From NCBI GenBank assembly GCA_946614255.1, contig CAMOGS010000026.1, positions 1-36,198 of the forward strand: a stretch of 36,198 nucleotides of DNA, in the 5' to 3' direction. This document shows positions 8,444 to 16,729 of the stretch, in pieces (the first letter of the stretch is position 1; each line of letters begins with the position of its first letter). The notes under the pieces were generated by a model, which worked only from the letters and a program-made list of their open reading frames with translations, had not been told where the DNA came from and did not search any database. Made by a program: the position numbers and the translations under genes. Source of the stretch: UBA3871 sp002392265 (lineage in GTDB: Bacteria > Bacillota > Clostridia > Peptostreptococcales > Anaerovoracaceae).

Positions 8444-8473
8444 TTAGAAGATGAAGATTTAGAAGATGAAGAT
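8444..8473 (+). repeat. 15-bp tandem duplication
   Basis: TTAGAAGATGAAGAT occurs twice head to tail in the rpmE-prfA spacer. It is probably a slippage product with no visible function. Confidence 0.7.
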
Positions 8474-8491
8474 ATAAAAGCAATTACCAAA

Positions 8492-8550
8492 GGTGACCTG
8501 TCCCCAAACTTGCCAAAAGGCGAATTTGGTGCCTGTCCCCAAATTGGAAA
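8492..8550 (+). repeat. REP-like repeat, paired arms, next to the prfA ribosome binding site
   Basis: Two arms, GGTGACCTGTCCCCAAA (8492-8508) and TTTGGTGCCTGTCCCCAAAT (8525-8544), are followed by TGGAAAAGG, which merges into the prfA ribosome binding site. The same unit precedes pyrK. Confidence 0.8.
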
Positions 8551-8561
8551 AGGAGAACGAA

Positions 8562-9623
8562 ATGTTTCAGAAGTTAGATTTCTTACAGGAGAAATATGAA
8601 GAACTTTCATTAAAAGTATCCGACCCTGAGATAATCGCGAACCAGTCCGAATGGCAAAAGCTCGCCAAGGAAATGGGCGAGATGGAGCCAATAGTTAAAA
8701 AATACAACGAATACAAAAAGGCAAAGGAAGGCATTGAAGAAGCAAAGCTGATGCTTGAGGAGGACGACGAAGAGCTTCGTGAAATGGCAAAGGCCGAAAT
8801 CAGCGAGCTCGAATCGGCAATTGAAACCTACGAGCAGGAGCTTAAGGTTCTGCTCCTTCCAAAGGACCCTAATGACGAACGCAATGTCATCCTCGAGGTG
8901 CGCGCGGGCGTGGGCGGCGAAGAATCAGCGCTTTTCGGCGCAGATCTCCTGCGTATGTACATGCGCTATGCGGAGCGCCGCGGCTGGAAGGCTGAAATCA
9001 TAGACATGAACGACCCCGGAATCGGTGGAGTAAAAGAAGCAACCGTGATGATTCGCGGAAAAGGAGCTTACTCGAGACTCAAGTTTGAGTCGGGCACTCA
9101 TCGCGTGCAGCGTGTGCCGGAGACCGAATCTTCTGGCCGTATCCATACCTCGGCTGCGACAATCGCAGTTCTTCCGGAGGTCGATGATGTTGAGGTGCAT
9201 GTGGACCCTAACGATGTAAAGGTCGATGTTTACCGCTCGTCGGGTAACGGCGGTCAGTGCGTAAACACTACCGACTCGGCTGTCCGCATGACGCACATTC
9301 CGACCGGCCTTGTTGTAACCTGTCAGGACGAAAAATCTCAGATAAAGAATCGCGAAAAGGCGATGAAGGTTCTCAAATCCAGACTTTATGAGCTGGAAAG
9401 ACAAAAGCAGCATGATGAAATCGCCGCAGACCGCCGTGAACAGGTCGGCTCGGGCGACCGCAGCGAGCGTATCCGCACATACAACTTCCCTCAGGGCAGA
9501 GTGTCGGATCACAGAATCAATATGACAATTTACAAGCTTGACAGCTTCATGGACGGCGACATCGACGAAATCCTTGATGCGCTCATCACAGATGATCAGG
9601 CAAAGCGCATGCAGAACCTGTGA
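8562..9623 (+). CDS. prfA: Peptide chain release factor 1
   Basis: 353-residue class I release factor for UAA and UAG. The catalytic GGQ is at 230-232 in SSGNGGQCVNTTDSAVR. The codon-reading P-x-T tripeptide is Pro186-Glu-Thr188 in HRVQRVPETESSGRIHTSA, which distinguishes RF1 from RF2 (SPF). The Gln of GGQ is the substrate of PrmC, encoded upstream. The start is the ATG at 8562 with AAGGAGA in front; the longer frame from 8493 starts inside a REP-like repeat and is rejected. The gene itself ends in TGA, so UGA is a stop codon here. Confidence 0.97.
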   Translation: MFQKLDFLQEKYEELSLKVSDPEIIANQSEWQKLAKEMGEMEPIVKKYNEYKKAKEGIEEAKLMLEEDDEELREMAKAEISELESAIETYEQELKVLLLPKDPNDERNVILEVRAGVGGEESALFGADLLRMYMRYAERRGWKAEIIDMNDPGIGGVKEATVMIRGKGAYSRLKFESGTHRVQRVPETESSGRIHTSAATIAVLPEVDDVEVHVDPNDVKVDVYRSSGNGGQCVNTTDSAVRMTHIPTGLVVTCQDEKSQIKNREKAMKVLKSRLYELERQKQHDEIAADRREQVGSGDRSERIRTYNFPQGRVSDHRINMTIYKLDSFMDGDIDEILDALITDDQAKRMQNL

Positions 9624-9677
9624 AGCCGGAATTACATTGAGCGGTGGATACTAAACTACCGCATATAGTCGATTAAA

Positions 9678-10712
9678 ATGGAAACTAAAATTTTAAAACC
9701 AACAGATGAAAATATAGAAATTGCTGCAAAAATCATAGCGGAAGGTGGGCTTGTCGCATTTCCGACCGAGACCGTTTACGGGCTTGGCGCTGATGCGATG
9801 AATGCCGAGGCAGTGGGCAGAGTGTACGAAGCAAAGGGCCGTCCCAGCGACAACCCGATGATCGTGCATATAGCAAGGGCCAGCGACATAGGCCAGCTTA
9901 CACCGATGCTGTCGGCGACAATTGTGACGCTTATCGAAAACTTCTGGCCGGGCCCGCTTACGCTGGTCGTAAAGAAAAAGGCGGGAGTGCCGGACAGAAC
10001 CACCGGCGGGCTTGACACAGTGGCAGTGCGTATGCCGGACTCACCGGTGGCGCTGAAGCTTATCGAAAAGTCTGGCTGCCCAATCGCAGCACCTAGCGCT
10101 AATCTTTCAGGCTCACCAAGCCCCACACGCGCGCAGCACTGCATCGACGACCTTAACGGTCGCATCGACTGCATACTCGAAGGCGATGACTGCCGCGTCG
10201 GAATTGAGTCGACCGTGCTCGACGTTACCGGCGATGTGCCGACAATACTGAGGCCGGGCATCGTTACTGCAGAGAATATCGAAGCCGCAATCGGAAAGAA
10301 AGTGGAGTACGACAAGTCTCTCTTTGTGCGTCCGGAGGCAAGACCTTCCGGTGCACCGCTTGACGCAGGCTTCTCCGAGGATTTCAAGCCGAAATCGCCG
10401 GGCATGAAGTACAAGCACTATGCGCCAAAGGCGGAAATGGTCATTGTCGAAGGCATGCGCGATAATGTAAAGAAGGAAATCGAAAGGCTGCGCGTAATGA
10501 ACGAGCAGATCGGAAACAGCGTAGGCGTGCTTCTTTTTGAAGAGAAGGCGTTTATCGAGGCAGCGCATGAGTTCTTTGCAGATCTTCGCGAGCTCGACAA
10601 GCAGGGCGTTGATCTGATACTTGCCGGAGCGCTTTCGGACACCGACGGCGTGGGCTTTGCGGTCATGAACCGCATGCTCAAATCGGCGGGATATAATATA
10701 GTTAAGGTGTGA
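9678..10712 (+). CDS. L-threonylcarbamoyladenylate synthase (Sua5 type)
   Basis: 344-residue enzyme making threonylcarbamoyl-AMP from threonine, bicarbonate and ATP, the first step of t6A37 tRNA modification. The YrdC/TsaC domain occupies about 1-200 (LVAFPTETVYGLGADA, KGRPSDNPMIVHIA, SANLSGSPSPT, GIESTVLDVTG). The Sua5 C-terminal domain follows from about 235, beginning SPGMKYKHYAPKAEM. The two-domain length points to the Sua5 form rather than the short TsaC form. The ribosome binding site before ATG 9678 is weak. It lies 54 bases after prfA and 37 before rpiB, in a cluster order common in Firmicutes. Confidence 0.95.
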   Translation: METKILKPTDENIEIAAKIIAEGGLVAFPTETVYGLGADAMNAEAVGRVYEAKGRPSDNPMIVHIARASDIGQLTPMLSATIVTLIENFWPGPLTLVVKKKAGVPDRTTGGLDTVAVRMPDSPVALKLIEKSGCPIAAPSANLSGSPSPTRAQHCIDDLNGRIDCILEGDDCRVGIESTVLDVTGDVPTILRPGIVTAENIEAAIGKKVEYDKSLFVRPEARPSGAPLDAGFSEDFKPKSPGMKYKHYAPKAEMVIVEGMRDNVKKEIERLRVMNEQIGNSVGVLLFEEKAFIEAAHEFFADLRELDKQGVDLILAGALSDTDGVGFAVMNRMLKSAGYNIVKV

Positions 10713-10749
10713 TTGCACACTAGGATACTGAAAAATTAAGGAGTTTCTT

Positions 10750-11181
10750 ATGAAAATTGCAATAGCAAGTGACCACGGTGGGTTTGCACTGAAGCAGAAT
10801 GTTATAATGTATCTTGAGGCAGAAGGACACGAGGTTAGCGACCTTGGCTGCTATTCCGAGGAAAGCGTTGATTATCCGCAGTTTGGACGTAGCTGCGCTC
10901 AGGCGGTGGCACGCCACAATGCGGATCGCGGAATCGTAATCTGCGGTTCCGGCATCGGCATCAGCATTGCCGCAAACAAGGTAAAGGGCATTCGCTGCGC
11001 ACTCTGCACATCTGTGGAGATGGCAAAGCTTTCACGTCAGCACAATAATGCAAACATGCTTGCCATGGGCGGTCGTCTGACAGAGCTTCCCGATGCTCTC
11101 GATATCGTACGCGCATGGCTTACGACAGAGTTCGAGGGCGGCAGACACGAAAGACGTGTGGCTCAGCTGGACGAAATGTAG
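10750..11181 (+). CDS. rpiB: Ribose 5-phosphate isomerase B
   Basis: 143-residue RpiB/LacAB family isomerase, interconverting ribose-5-phosphate and ribulose-5-phosphate in the pentose phosphate pathway. Family marks are MKIAIASDHGGFALK at the N-terminus, the YPQFG segment, the active-site GIVICGSGIGISIAANKVKGIR with its catalytic Cys, and HNNANMLAMGGR. AAGGAG lies ten bases before the ATG. Its product feeds PRPP, which is used by upp next door and by pyrE. A galactose-6-phosphate isomerase subunit is less likely, because no second subunit gene is adjacent. Confidence 0.94.
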   Translation: MKIAIASDHGGFALKQNVIMYLEAEGHEVSDLGCYSEESVDYPQFGRSCAQAVARHNADRGIVICGSGIGISIAANKVKGIRCALCTSVEMAKLSRQHNNANMLAMGGRLTELPDALDIVRAWLTTEFEGGRHERRVAQLDEM

Positions 11182-11201
11182 TTAAAAACGCTAACGTTCG
11201 T

Positions 11202-11240
11202 TAGATAAAAATTAGACGTAAAATAGATAAATAAACGGCT
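11202..11240 (+). promoter_or_regulatory. Three-box TAGA leader motif, upp copy
   Basis: TAGA at 11202-11205, 11213-11216 and 11224-11227, each exactly 11 bp apart in A-rich sequence, then AAACGGCT. Near-identical motifs precede pyrE and pyrI. A small palindrome, CTAACGTTCGTTAG (11191-11204), abuts the first box only here. Confidence 0.65.
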
Positions 11241-11261
11241 AAGTTGCTATGGAGGTAAAAA

Positions 11262-11891
11262 ATGGGCAAAGTATATGTATTCGATCATCCGTTAATTCAG
11301 CACAAGGTAGCACTCATCAGACAGACAGAAACCACAACAAGAGATTTCAGACGCCTGGTGAAAGAGATCGCTATGCTCATGGGATATGAAGCAACTCGCA
11401 ATCTTCCGCTGCAGGATGTTGAAATCGAAACCCCAATTTGCAAGACAACGGTAAAGATGTTAAAGGGTGAAGACATTGCAATCGTTCCTATTCTTCGTGC
11501 AGGTCTCGGACTTGTTGACGGAATGCTCGAGCTCGTACCAAATGCAAAGGTTGGGCATGTAGGACTTTACAGAGACCCTGAAACCCACGAGCCTGTAGAG
11601 TACTATTGCAAGCTGCCTGCAGACATCGAAAAGCGTCAGATTTTCGTTGTTGATCCTATGCTCGCAACAGGCGGCTCCGCTATCGCAGCCATAAACTTCG
11701 TAAAGCAGCGCGGTGGAAAGGACATCATCTTTATGTGCATGATCGCTGCACCGGAAGGCATCGAAGCCCTCCAGAAGGCTCACCCGGATGTAGATATTTA
11801 CATCGCCGCAAAGGATGAAAAGCTCAACGAGAACGCGTATATCGTACCGGGTCTCGGCGACGCAGGCGACAGAATTTTCGGCACAAAATAA
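11262..11891 (+). CDS. upp: Uracil phosphoribosyltransferase
   Basis: 209-residue pyrimidine salvage enzyme converting uracil and PRPP to UMP. It shows HPLIQHKVALIRQTET near the start, IVPILRAGLGLVDG, the PRPP-binding VVDPMLATGGSAIAAI (about 128-143) and the uracil-binding AYIVPGLGDAGDRIFGTK at the C-terminus. TGGAGG stands seven bases before the ATG. It sits immediately upstream of the pyrC promoter and carries the same leader motif as pyrE and pyrI, which ties salvage to the de novo genes. Confidence 0.97.
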   Translation: MGKVYVFDHPLIQHKVALIRQTETTTRDFRRLVKEIAMLMGYEATRNLPLQDVEIETPICKTTVKMLKGEDIAIVPILRAGLGLVDGMLELVPNAKVGHVGLYRDPETHEPVEYYCKLPADIEKRQIFVVDPMLATGGSAIAAINFVKQRGGKDIIFMCMIAAPEGIEALQKAHPDVDIYIAAKDEKLNENAYIVPGLGDAGDRIFGTK

Positions 11892-11917
11892 TCGACACAA
11901 AATAATTCGAATTTTTG

Positions 11918-11946
11918 TTGACACTTGCTTTGATATTTGATAACAT
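11918..11946 (+). promoter_or_regulatory. Promoter of pyrC
   Basis: Perfect TTGACA (11918-11923), 17-bp spacer, TAACAT (11941-11946), placed 27 bases after upp. Confidence 0.7.
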
Positions 11947-11966
11947 AGCAAAGAAGAAATCTTTAA

Positions 11967-11986
11967 GTCGGTACAGAGAGACCGAC
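11967..11986 (+). promoter_or_regulatory. pyrC leader hairpin with PyrR-like loop
   Basis: GTCGGT (11967-11972) pairs with ACCGAC (11981-11986), leaving a loop that contains CAGAGA. Known PyrR-binding hairpins present a CNGNGA hexaloop on a short stem. The hairpin ends five bases before the GGAGG of pyrC, so binding could block translation. There is no pyrR gene in the window, so the assignment is tentative. Confidence 0.4.
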
Positions 11987-12001
11987 AAGATGGAGGTCAA
12001 A

Positions 12002-13276
12002 ATGAACAATATTTTTGTAGACAGAGGCGTATTAGATAGAGTAGCGGGCCATAGTGCCGCTACTCCATTTTTGTCTCTTCTTGAAAATCCAAATAATATA
12101 GCTGTCCCGGCTTTCACCGATGTGCATGTGCACTTCCGTGAGCCGGGCTTTTCTTTTAAGGAGACAATTAAAACCGGGTCACTCGCGGCGGTAGCGTCGG
12201 GCTACAGCCACGTGTTTGCAATGCCGAATCTGAATCCGGTGCCCGATTCGAGAGAAAATCTGCAGGCGGAGCTCGACATTATAAAGCGCGACGCTTGTGT
12301 GAACGTAATCCCTTATGCGGCAATAACCCGCGGCGAGAAGGGAAAAGAACTTTCGGATATGGAAACGCTTGCGGGCATGGGAATCTGCGCCTTCAGTGAT
12401 GACGGTGTGGGGCTGAACGATGAGGGGCTTATGCGTGAGGCAATGCTTCGCGCAAAGGCGCTTGGCAAGGTAATTGCAGCGCACTGTGAGGATCTGGAGC
12501 TGCGTGCGGACGGATATATACATGACGGGGCTTACGCGAAGGCTCACGGCCACAAGGGGATTTCCTCCGAGAGCGAGTGGAAGCCGATTGCGAGGGACCT
12601 GAGGCTTGCCGAGGAGACCGGCGCCGCTTATCATGTGTGCCACATCTCGACAAAGGAGAGCGTGGAGGTGATCAGGCAGGCGAAGGCAAGAGGAGTTAAC
12701 GTGACCTGCGAGACAGCGCCGCACTATCTGGTGCTTTGCGACGAGGAGCTGCAGGAGGACGGCAGGTTCAAGATGAATCCGCCAATCCGCAGCCGCGAGG
12801 ACCGCGAAGCGCTTCTTGAGGGTCTGTGCGACGGCACAATCGATATGATTGCGACAGACCACGCGCCGCACAGCGCAGAGGAAAAGAGCAAGGGGCTTGA
12901 GGGAAGTGCGATGGGAATCGTGGGCCTCGAGACAGCGTTTCCGGTGCTCTATACAAAGCTGGTTAAGGGTGGCGTAATTGCGATGGAAAAGCTGATAGAG
13001 CTGATGTCGACTAATCCGCGGAGGCGCTTTGGACTGCCTGCTGTCGGCAGCTCGGAGAATTGCGATTTTGCAATTTGGAATATAGGCGATGAGTACGAAA
13101 TTAATCCGGAAGATTTTAAGTCTATGGGCCGCGCGACACCGTTTGCGGGCTGCAGGGTCTATGGCCGCTGCCTCGCAACCTTCGTAGCCGGCAGGCTAAT
13201 TTGGGGCCAAGGCGAATCTGGGGACAGGCACCAAACTTCCAAAAAAGCTAAAATAGGGACAGGTTTCAACAGGTGA
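12002..13276 (+). CDS. pyrC: Dihydroorotase
   Basis: 424-residue amidohydrolase closing carbamoyl-aspartate to dihydroorotate. Zinc ligands are His42 and His44 in DVHVHFREPG, further His in AAHCED and YHVCHIST, and Asp286 in IATDHAPHS. FSDDG (131-135) matches the bacterial subtype that uses an Asp in place of the carboxylated Lys. The start is the ATG at 12002 with TGGAGG in front; a longer frame from 11915 crosses the promoter. The final ~20 residues, after about 404, are encoded by REP-like repeat sequence and the stop codon lies inside the repeat, so the natural C-terminus was probably replaced. All catalytic motifs are upstream of this, so activity is likely kept. Confidence 0.95.
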   Translation: MNNIFVDRGVLDRVAGHSAATPFLSLLENPNNIAVPAFTDVHVHFREPGFSFKETIKTGSLAAVASGYSHVFAMPNLNPVPDSRENLQAELDIIKRDACVNVIPYAAITRGEKGKELSDMETLAGMGICAFSDDGVGLNDEGLMREAMLRAKALGKVIAAHCEDLELRADGYIHDGAYAKAHGHKGISSESEWKPIARDLRLAEETGAAYHVCHISTKESVEVIRQAKARGVNVTCETAPHYLVLCDEELQEDGRFKMNPPIRSREDREALLEGLCDGTIDMIATDHAPHSAEEKSKGLEGSAMGIVGLETAFPVLYTKLVKGGVIAMEKLIELMSTNPRRRFGLPAVGSSENCDFAIWNIGDEYEINPEDFKSMGRATPFAGCRVYGRCLATFVAGRLIWGQGESGDRHQTSKKAKIGTGFNR

Positions 13277-13332
13277 CCTGTCCCCAAATTGGAAAAAAGG
13301 CGAATTTGGGGCCTGTCCCCAAATTGGAAAAG
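13197..13332 (+). repeat. REP-like repeat cluster between pyrC and pyrK
   Basis: Arms include CTGGGGACAGGCACCAAACT (13218-13237), AGGGACAGG (13256-13264), GGTGACCTGTCCCCAAAT (13272-13289) and TTTGGGGCCTGTCCCCAAAT (13305-13324). The first pair runs opposite to the second, so they can form long hairpins. It encodes the PyrC tail and ends at the pyrK ribosome binding site. Confidence 0.8.
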
Positions 13333-13341
13333 GGATGTGTA

Positions 13342-14115
13342 ATGAAAAAACTGGATGCAATAATTACGGAAAATAAAGAGGTTGCAAAGAACTACTTAAA
13401 AATGGTCTTGGAGGTTTCGGGCGGGCTTGGCGGCGAAGAGGTTCTGCCGGGGCAGTTCGTGAACATCGAGATCCCCGGGCTGTACCTGAGGCGGCCGATT
13501 TCGGTTTGCAACTACGAAGCCGGGAAGCTGACGCTTGTGTACAAGCCTGTCGGAAGCGGCACCGAGCACATGGCCGGCATGAAGCCAGGAGAGAAGCTGG
13601 ACCTTCTGATGCCGCTGGGTCACGGCTTCGACCCCGCAAAAGCAGGCGAAAGGCCGGTGCTTATCGGAGGCGGGGCAGGTTCGGCGCCACTTTATCTCCT
13701 TGCAAGGACGATTAAAGCAGCAAACCCGAAGGCGCAGATTACGGTGCTTCTCGGCTTTAACGAAAAGGCGGAAGTGCTGCTCGAAGCGGAGTTTAGAGCA
13801 CTCGGTGCAGATGTGACTGTCTACACTGTAGACGGCAGCTACGGCACAAAGGGCTTTGCGGCCGACGGGCTGGACAGCCTTACGCAGGGCGCAGCAGATG
13901 CAGTGGGATACACCTACTTCTATGCCTGCGGGCCGATGCCAATGTTCAGAGCAATCGAAGCAAAGGCAAAGGGCGACGGCGAGTACAGCTTTGAAGAGCG
14001 CATGGGCTGCGGCTTCGGCGCATGCATGGGATGCTCGCACAAAACAAAGAACGGCTACAAGCGCATCTGCAAGGACGGCCCTGTTCTATCCCGCGGCGAA
14101 ATCCTCTGGGACTAA
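13342..14115 (+). CDS. pyrK: Dihydroorotate dehydrogenase electron-transfer subunit
   Basis: 257-residue FAD and 2Fe-2S protein that passes electrons from PyrD to NAD+ in class 1B dihydroorotate dehydrogenase. The FAD domain shows YLRRPISVCNYE and VGSGTEHMAG; the nucleotide domain begins VLIGGGAGSAPLYLLA. The cluster ligands are Cys223, Cys228, Cys231 and Cys243, within MGCGFGACMGCSHKTK and RICKDGP. The start is the ATG at 13342, preceded by GGAAAAGGG; the in-frame extension from 13273 is repeat sequence and is rejected. pyrD follows after 95 bases. Confidence 0.96.
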   Translation: MKKLDAIITENKEVAKNYLKMVLEVSGGLGGEEVLPGQFVNIEIPGLYLRRPISVCNYEAGKLTLVYKPVGSGTEHMAGMKPGEKLDLLMPLGHGFDPAKAGERPVLIGGGAGSAPLYLLARTIKAANPKAQITVLLGFNEKAEVLLEAEFRALGADVTVYTVDGSYGTKGFAADGLDSLTQGAADAVGYTYFYACGPMPMFRAIEAKAKGDGEYSFEERMGCGFGACMGCSHKTKNGYKRICKDGPVLSRGEILWD

Positions 14116-14210
14116 CCGGTCAAAGCTACAGGCCGGATTATGCCTGATTATGATGCAGCAGTGCAGGGACAAATACTACGAGTAAAACAGTACAATTGGA
14201 GAAAATAAAC

Positions 14211-15185
14211 GTGACAGAAAAAAGCACAGCAAAAACTAAAGACAGCAAGGCAAAGGCAAGCAGGACGGAAGGCAAAAATACCGCGGTCACCCTTTGCGGC
14301 ATACGCCTCGACAATCCGGTAATTCCTGCGAGCGGAACCTTCGGCTACGGCTACGAGTTTGCGCAGTACTACGATATAAACTGCCTGGGGACGTTCTCGT
14401 TCAAGGGCACAACGCTGGAACCGAGGTTCGGCAACCCGACACCGCGAATTGCAGAGTGTCAGAGCGGTCTCATAAACTCGGTGGGGCTTCAGAACCCGGG
14501 AGCACATGCGGTAGTCAGCGAGGAGCTCCCAAAGCTTGCAAAAGTCTTCAAAAAGAAGGTGATGGCGAATGTCAGCGGCTTCTCGAAAGAGGACTACGTG
14601 GAGACGGTGAAAATTCTTGAGGCGACAGAACAAATTGGCTGGCTTGAGATAAACATCAGCTGTCCGAACGTGCATGGCGGCGGCATGGCGTTCGGAACCG
14701 ACCCGAAGGCAGCGGCAGAGATAACCAAAGCCGTGCGGGGAGTAACAAAAAAGCCGCTGATTATAAAGCTTACACCGAACGTGACGGACATTACGGAAAT
14801 TGCAAAGGCGTGCGAAGAGGCGGGCGCGGACGGCATCAGCCTCATAAATACGATGCTTGGGATGAGAATAGACCTCAAGACTAAAAGGCCGGTCATCGCA
14901 AATACGATGGGCGGATACAGCGGGCCGGGAGTGTTTCCTGTGGCGCTGCGCATGGTCTACCAGGTGGCGAGGGCTGTGAAGATACCGGTTGTGGGGCTTG
15001 GCGGCGTCAGCAGTGCAGAGAATGTCATTGAGATGATGCTCGCGGGGGCTACGGCTGTGCAGGTCGGATCTGCGAACCTTGTTAACCCATACGCCTGCAG
15101 GGATATAGTAAGCGACCTGCCGAGAGCAATGCGCAAATGCGGAATTGGCACGCTCGAAAAAATCATAGGCGCGGCTCAGTTATAG
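14211..15185 (+). CDS. pyrD: Dihydroorotate dehydrogenase B, catalytic subunit
   Basis: 324-residue FMN TIM-barrel enzyme oxidising dihydroorotate to orotate, partner of PyrK. A charged 25-residue tail precedes the family start VTLCGIRLDNPVIPASGTFGYG. The catalytic base is Cys151 in NISCPNVHGGG, as expected for class 1 enzymes. FMN-phosphate binding is in VVGLGGVSSAENVIEMMLAGA and VQVGSANL. GTG at 14211 has GGAG nine bases upstream and is preferred to TTG at 14196, which overlaps that site. The spacer from pyrK contains no terminator. Confidence 0.95.
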   Translation: MTEKSTAKTKDSKAKASRTEGKNTAVTLCGIRLDNPVIPASGTFGYGYEFAQYYDINCLGTFSFKGTTLEPRFGNPTPRIAECQSGLINSVGLQNPGAHAVVSEELPKLAKVFKKKVMANVSGFSKEDYVETVKILEATEQIGWLEINISCPNVHGGGMAFGTDPKAAAEITKAVRGVTKKPLIIKLTPNVTDITEIAKACEEAGADGISLINTMLGMRIDLKTKRPVIANTMGGYSGPGVFPVALRMVYQVARAVKIPVVGLGGVSSAENVIEMMLAGATAVQVGSANLVNPYACRDIVSDLPRAMRKCGIGTLEKIIGAAQL

Positions 15186-15266
15186 GTATCGCGGGCAGGA
15201 AACTACCTTTAAAGGAAAACAGAAACGGCCGGAAACGGCAAAACAATATTAAGCGAGGAGAATGAA

Positions 15267-15965
15267 ATGGGAAAAGATGTTATCGTAGCATGTGATTTTT
15301 CAAGCGCAGCGGAGGTTTATAAATTTCTGGACCACTTTGGCGAGGAGAAGCCGTTTGTGAAAATCGGCATGGAGCTCTACTACGCTGAGGGTCCGCAGAT
15401 TGTCCGCGAAATCAAAAAGAGAGGACACAAAATCTTCCTCGATCTGAAGCTCCACGACATTCCGAACACGGTGGGCAAGGCGATGAAGGTTCTGTCAAGC
15501 CTTGACATCGACATGTGCAACGTCCACGCAGCCGGAACGGCCGACATGATGCGCGCGGCACTTGAAGGGCTGAAGAGGTCCGACGGCAGCAGACCGCTTT
15601 TAATCGCAGTAACGCAGCTGACAAGCACCACCGAAGAGAAGATGCAAGCCGAGCTTCTCATAGACCGCCCGCTTTCCGAGGTTGTGGCAGCTTATGCGAA
15701 GCTGTCTGCAAGCGCAGGGCTTGACGGAGTAGTCTGCTCTCCGCTCGAGGCAGGCACGGTTCACGAAAACTGCGGGAAGGGCTTCCTCACCGTAACACCG
15801 GGAGTGCGTTTTGCGGGGGGCGAAAAGGGAGATCAGGCCAGAGTCACGACGCCGGAAAAAGCGAGGGAGCTTGGCTCGGACTACATAGTTGTGGGCAGAC
15901 CTATAACGCAGGCTGATGACCCTGTTGAGGCATACAAAAGATGCGTAAAAGAGTTTGTAGGGTAA
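15267..15965 (+). CDS. pyrF: Orotidine 5'-phosphate decarboxylase
   Basis: 232-residue TIM barrel that decarboxylates OMP to UMP, the last step of the pathway. The catalytic Asp-Lys-Asp array is Asp59-Leu-Lys61-Leu-His-Asp64 in FLDLKLHDIPNTVG. Phosphate binding is in TVTPGVRF and DYIVVGRPITQADDP. The length matches the short bacterial (Bacillus-type) form. GCGAGGAG lies seven bases before the ATG. The 81-base spacer after pyrD holds no obvious promoter or terminator. Confidence 0.97.
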   Translation: MGKDVIVACDFSSAAEVYKFLDHFGEEKPFVKIGMELYYAEGPQIVREIKKRGHKIFLDLKLHDIPNTVGKAMKVLSSLDIDMCNVHAAGTADMMRAALEGLKRSDGSRPLLIAVTQLTSTTEEKMQAELLIDRPLSEVVAAYAKLSASAGLDGVVCSPLEAGTVHENCGKGFLTVTPGVRFAGGEKGDQARVTTPEKARELGSDYIVVGRPITQADDPVEAYKRCVKEFVG

Positions 15966-15994
15966 GCCGCACAAGTACCGGACTGCACGAATAA

Positions 15995-16033
15995 TAGATA
16001 AAAAATAGACATAAAATAGACTAAATAAACAGG
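15995..16033 (+). promoter_or_regulatory. Three-box TAGA leader motif, pyrE copy
   Basis: TAGA at 15995-15998, 16006-16009 and 16017-16020 with exact 11-bp spacing, then TAAATAAACAGG. This matches the upp and pyrI leaders. Confidence 0.65.
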
Positions 16034-16061
16034 TAAAACCAACAGATTAGGAGGTATGTAC

Positions 16062-16703
16062 ATGGACATTAAAAAGCAGGTGGCAGAGGGACTGCTGTCC
16101 ATAGGCGCTGTATTCTTGAGACCCGATGAACCGTTCACCTGGGCGAGCGGAATCAAGAGTCCGATTTACTGTGACAATAGGCTTACGCTGACGGCGCCAA
16201 AAGTCAGAACTACGATTGAAGAAGCCATGGCGGAAACAATCAGGAAAAACTACCCGCAGTGTGAAGTTCTGATGGGAACCAGCACAGCAGGAATTGCTCA
16301 TGCGGCCATCACCGGCCACATCATGAATCTGCCGATGGGCTATGTCAGAGGTGCGGCAAAGGACCACGGCAGAACGAACCGCATAGAAGGAAGGCTTGAA
16401 AAGGGCGACAAGGTCGTGGTTGTGGAGGACCTCATCTCGACTGCGGGTTCGGCCATCGAAACCGTTGAAGCGCTTCGCGAGGAGGGGGCGGAAGTTCTCG
16501 GAATTGTGAGCATCTTCACTTATGGGATGAAAAAGGGAATCGAAAGGCTCAGCGCGGCGAATGTAAAGAATGTGAGCCTGTGCGAGCTGGACACGCTGCT
16601 TGATGTAGCTGTAGAAAAGGGCTACATAAAGGGGAGCGACAGAGAAAAGATAATTAATTTCAGAGACAATCCGTCAGACGAGACGTGGATGACTCGAAAA
16701 TAG
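16062..16703 (+). CDS. pyrE: Orotate phosphoribosyltransferase
   Basis: 213-residue enzyme joining orotate to PRPP to form OMP. It shows FTWASGIKSPIYCDNR (orotate site), the flexible loop YVRGAAKDHGRTNRIEG and the PRPP signature VVVEDLISTAGSAIETVEAL (about 119-138). The start is the ATG at 16062, seven bases after AGGAGG; the ATG at 16056 is only one base from it. It is separated from pyrF by 96 bases containing the TAGA motif and followed closely by pyrB. Confidence 0.96.
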   Translation: MDIKKQVAEGLLSIGAVFLRPDEPFTWASGIKSPIYCDNRLTLTAPKVRTTIEEAMAETIRKNYPQCEVLMGTSTAGIAHAAITGHIMNLPMGYVRGAAKDHGRTNRIEGRLEKGDKVVVVEDLISTAGSAIETVEALREEGAEVLGIVSIFTYGMKKGIERLSAANVKNVSLCELDTLLDVAVEKGYIKGSDREKIINFRDNPSDETWMTRK

Positions 16704-16729
16704 GATAAACGGAAGGAGAAACGAAAAAA

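Noticed and set aside
8493..8561. N-terminally extended PrfA, and likewise PyrK from 13273
   Set aside because: The extensions are REP-like repeat sequence; the proper ribosome binding sites lie just before the ATGs at 8562 and 13342.
8426..8599. Plus-strand ORF from ATG 8426 through the tandem repeat and the REP-like unit
   Set aside because: It has no ribosome binding site, starts in the rpmE terminator T run and overlaps the prfA start; repeat sequence alone gives the open frame.
11202..11227. TRAP-type (GAG/UAG repeat) binding site for the TAGA motif
   Set aside because: TRAP sites need about eleven triplets spaced by 2-3 bases; here there are three boxes 11 bp apart, at pyrimidine rather than tryptophan genes.
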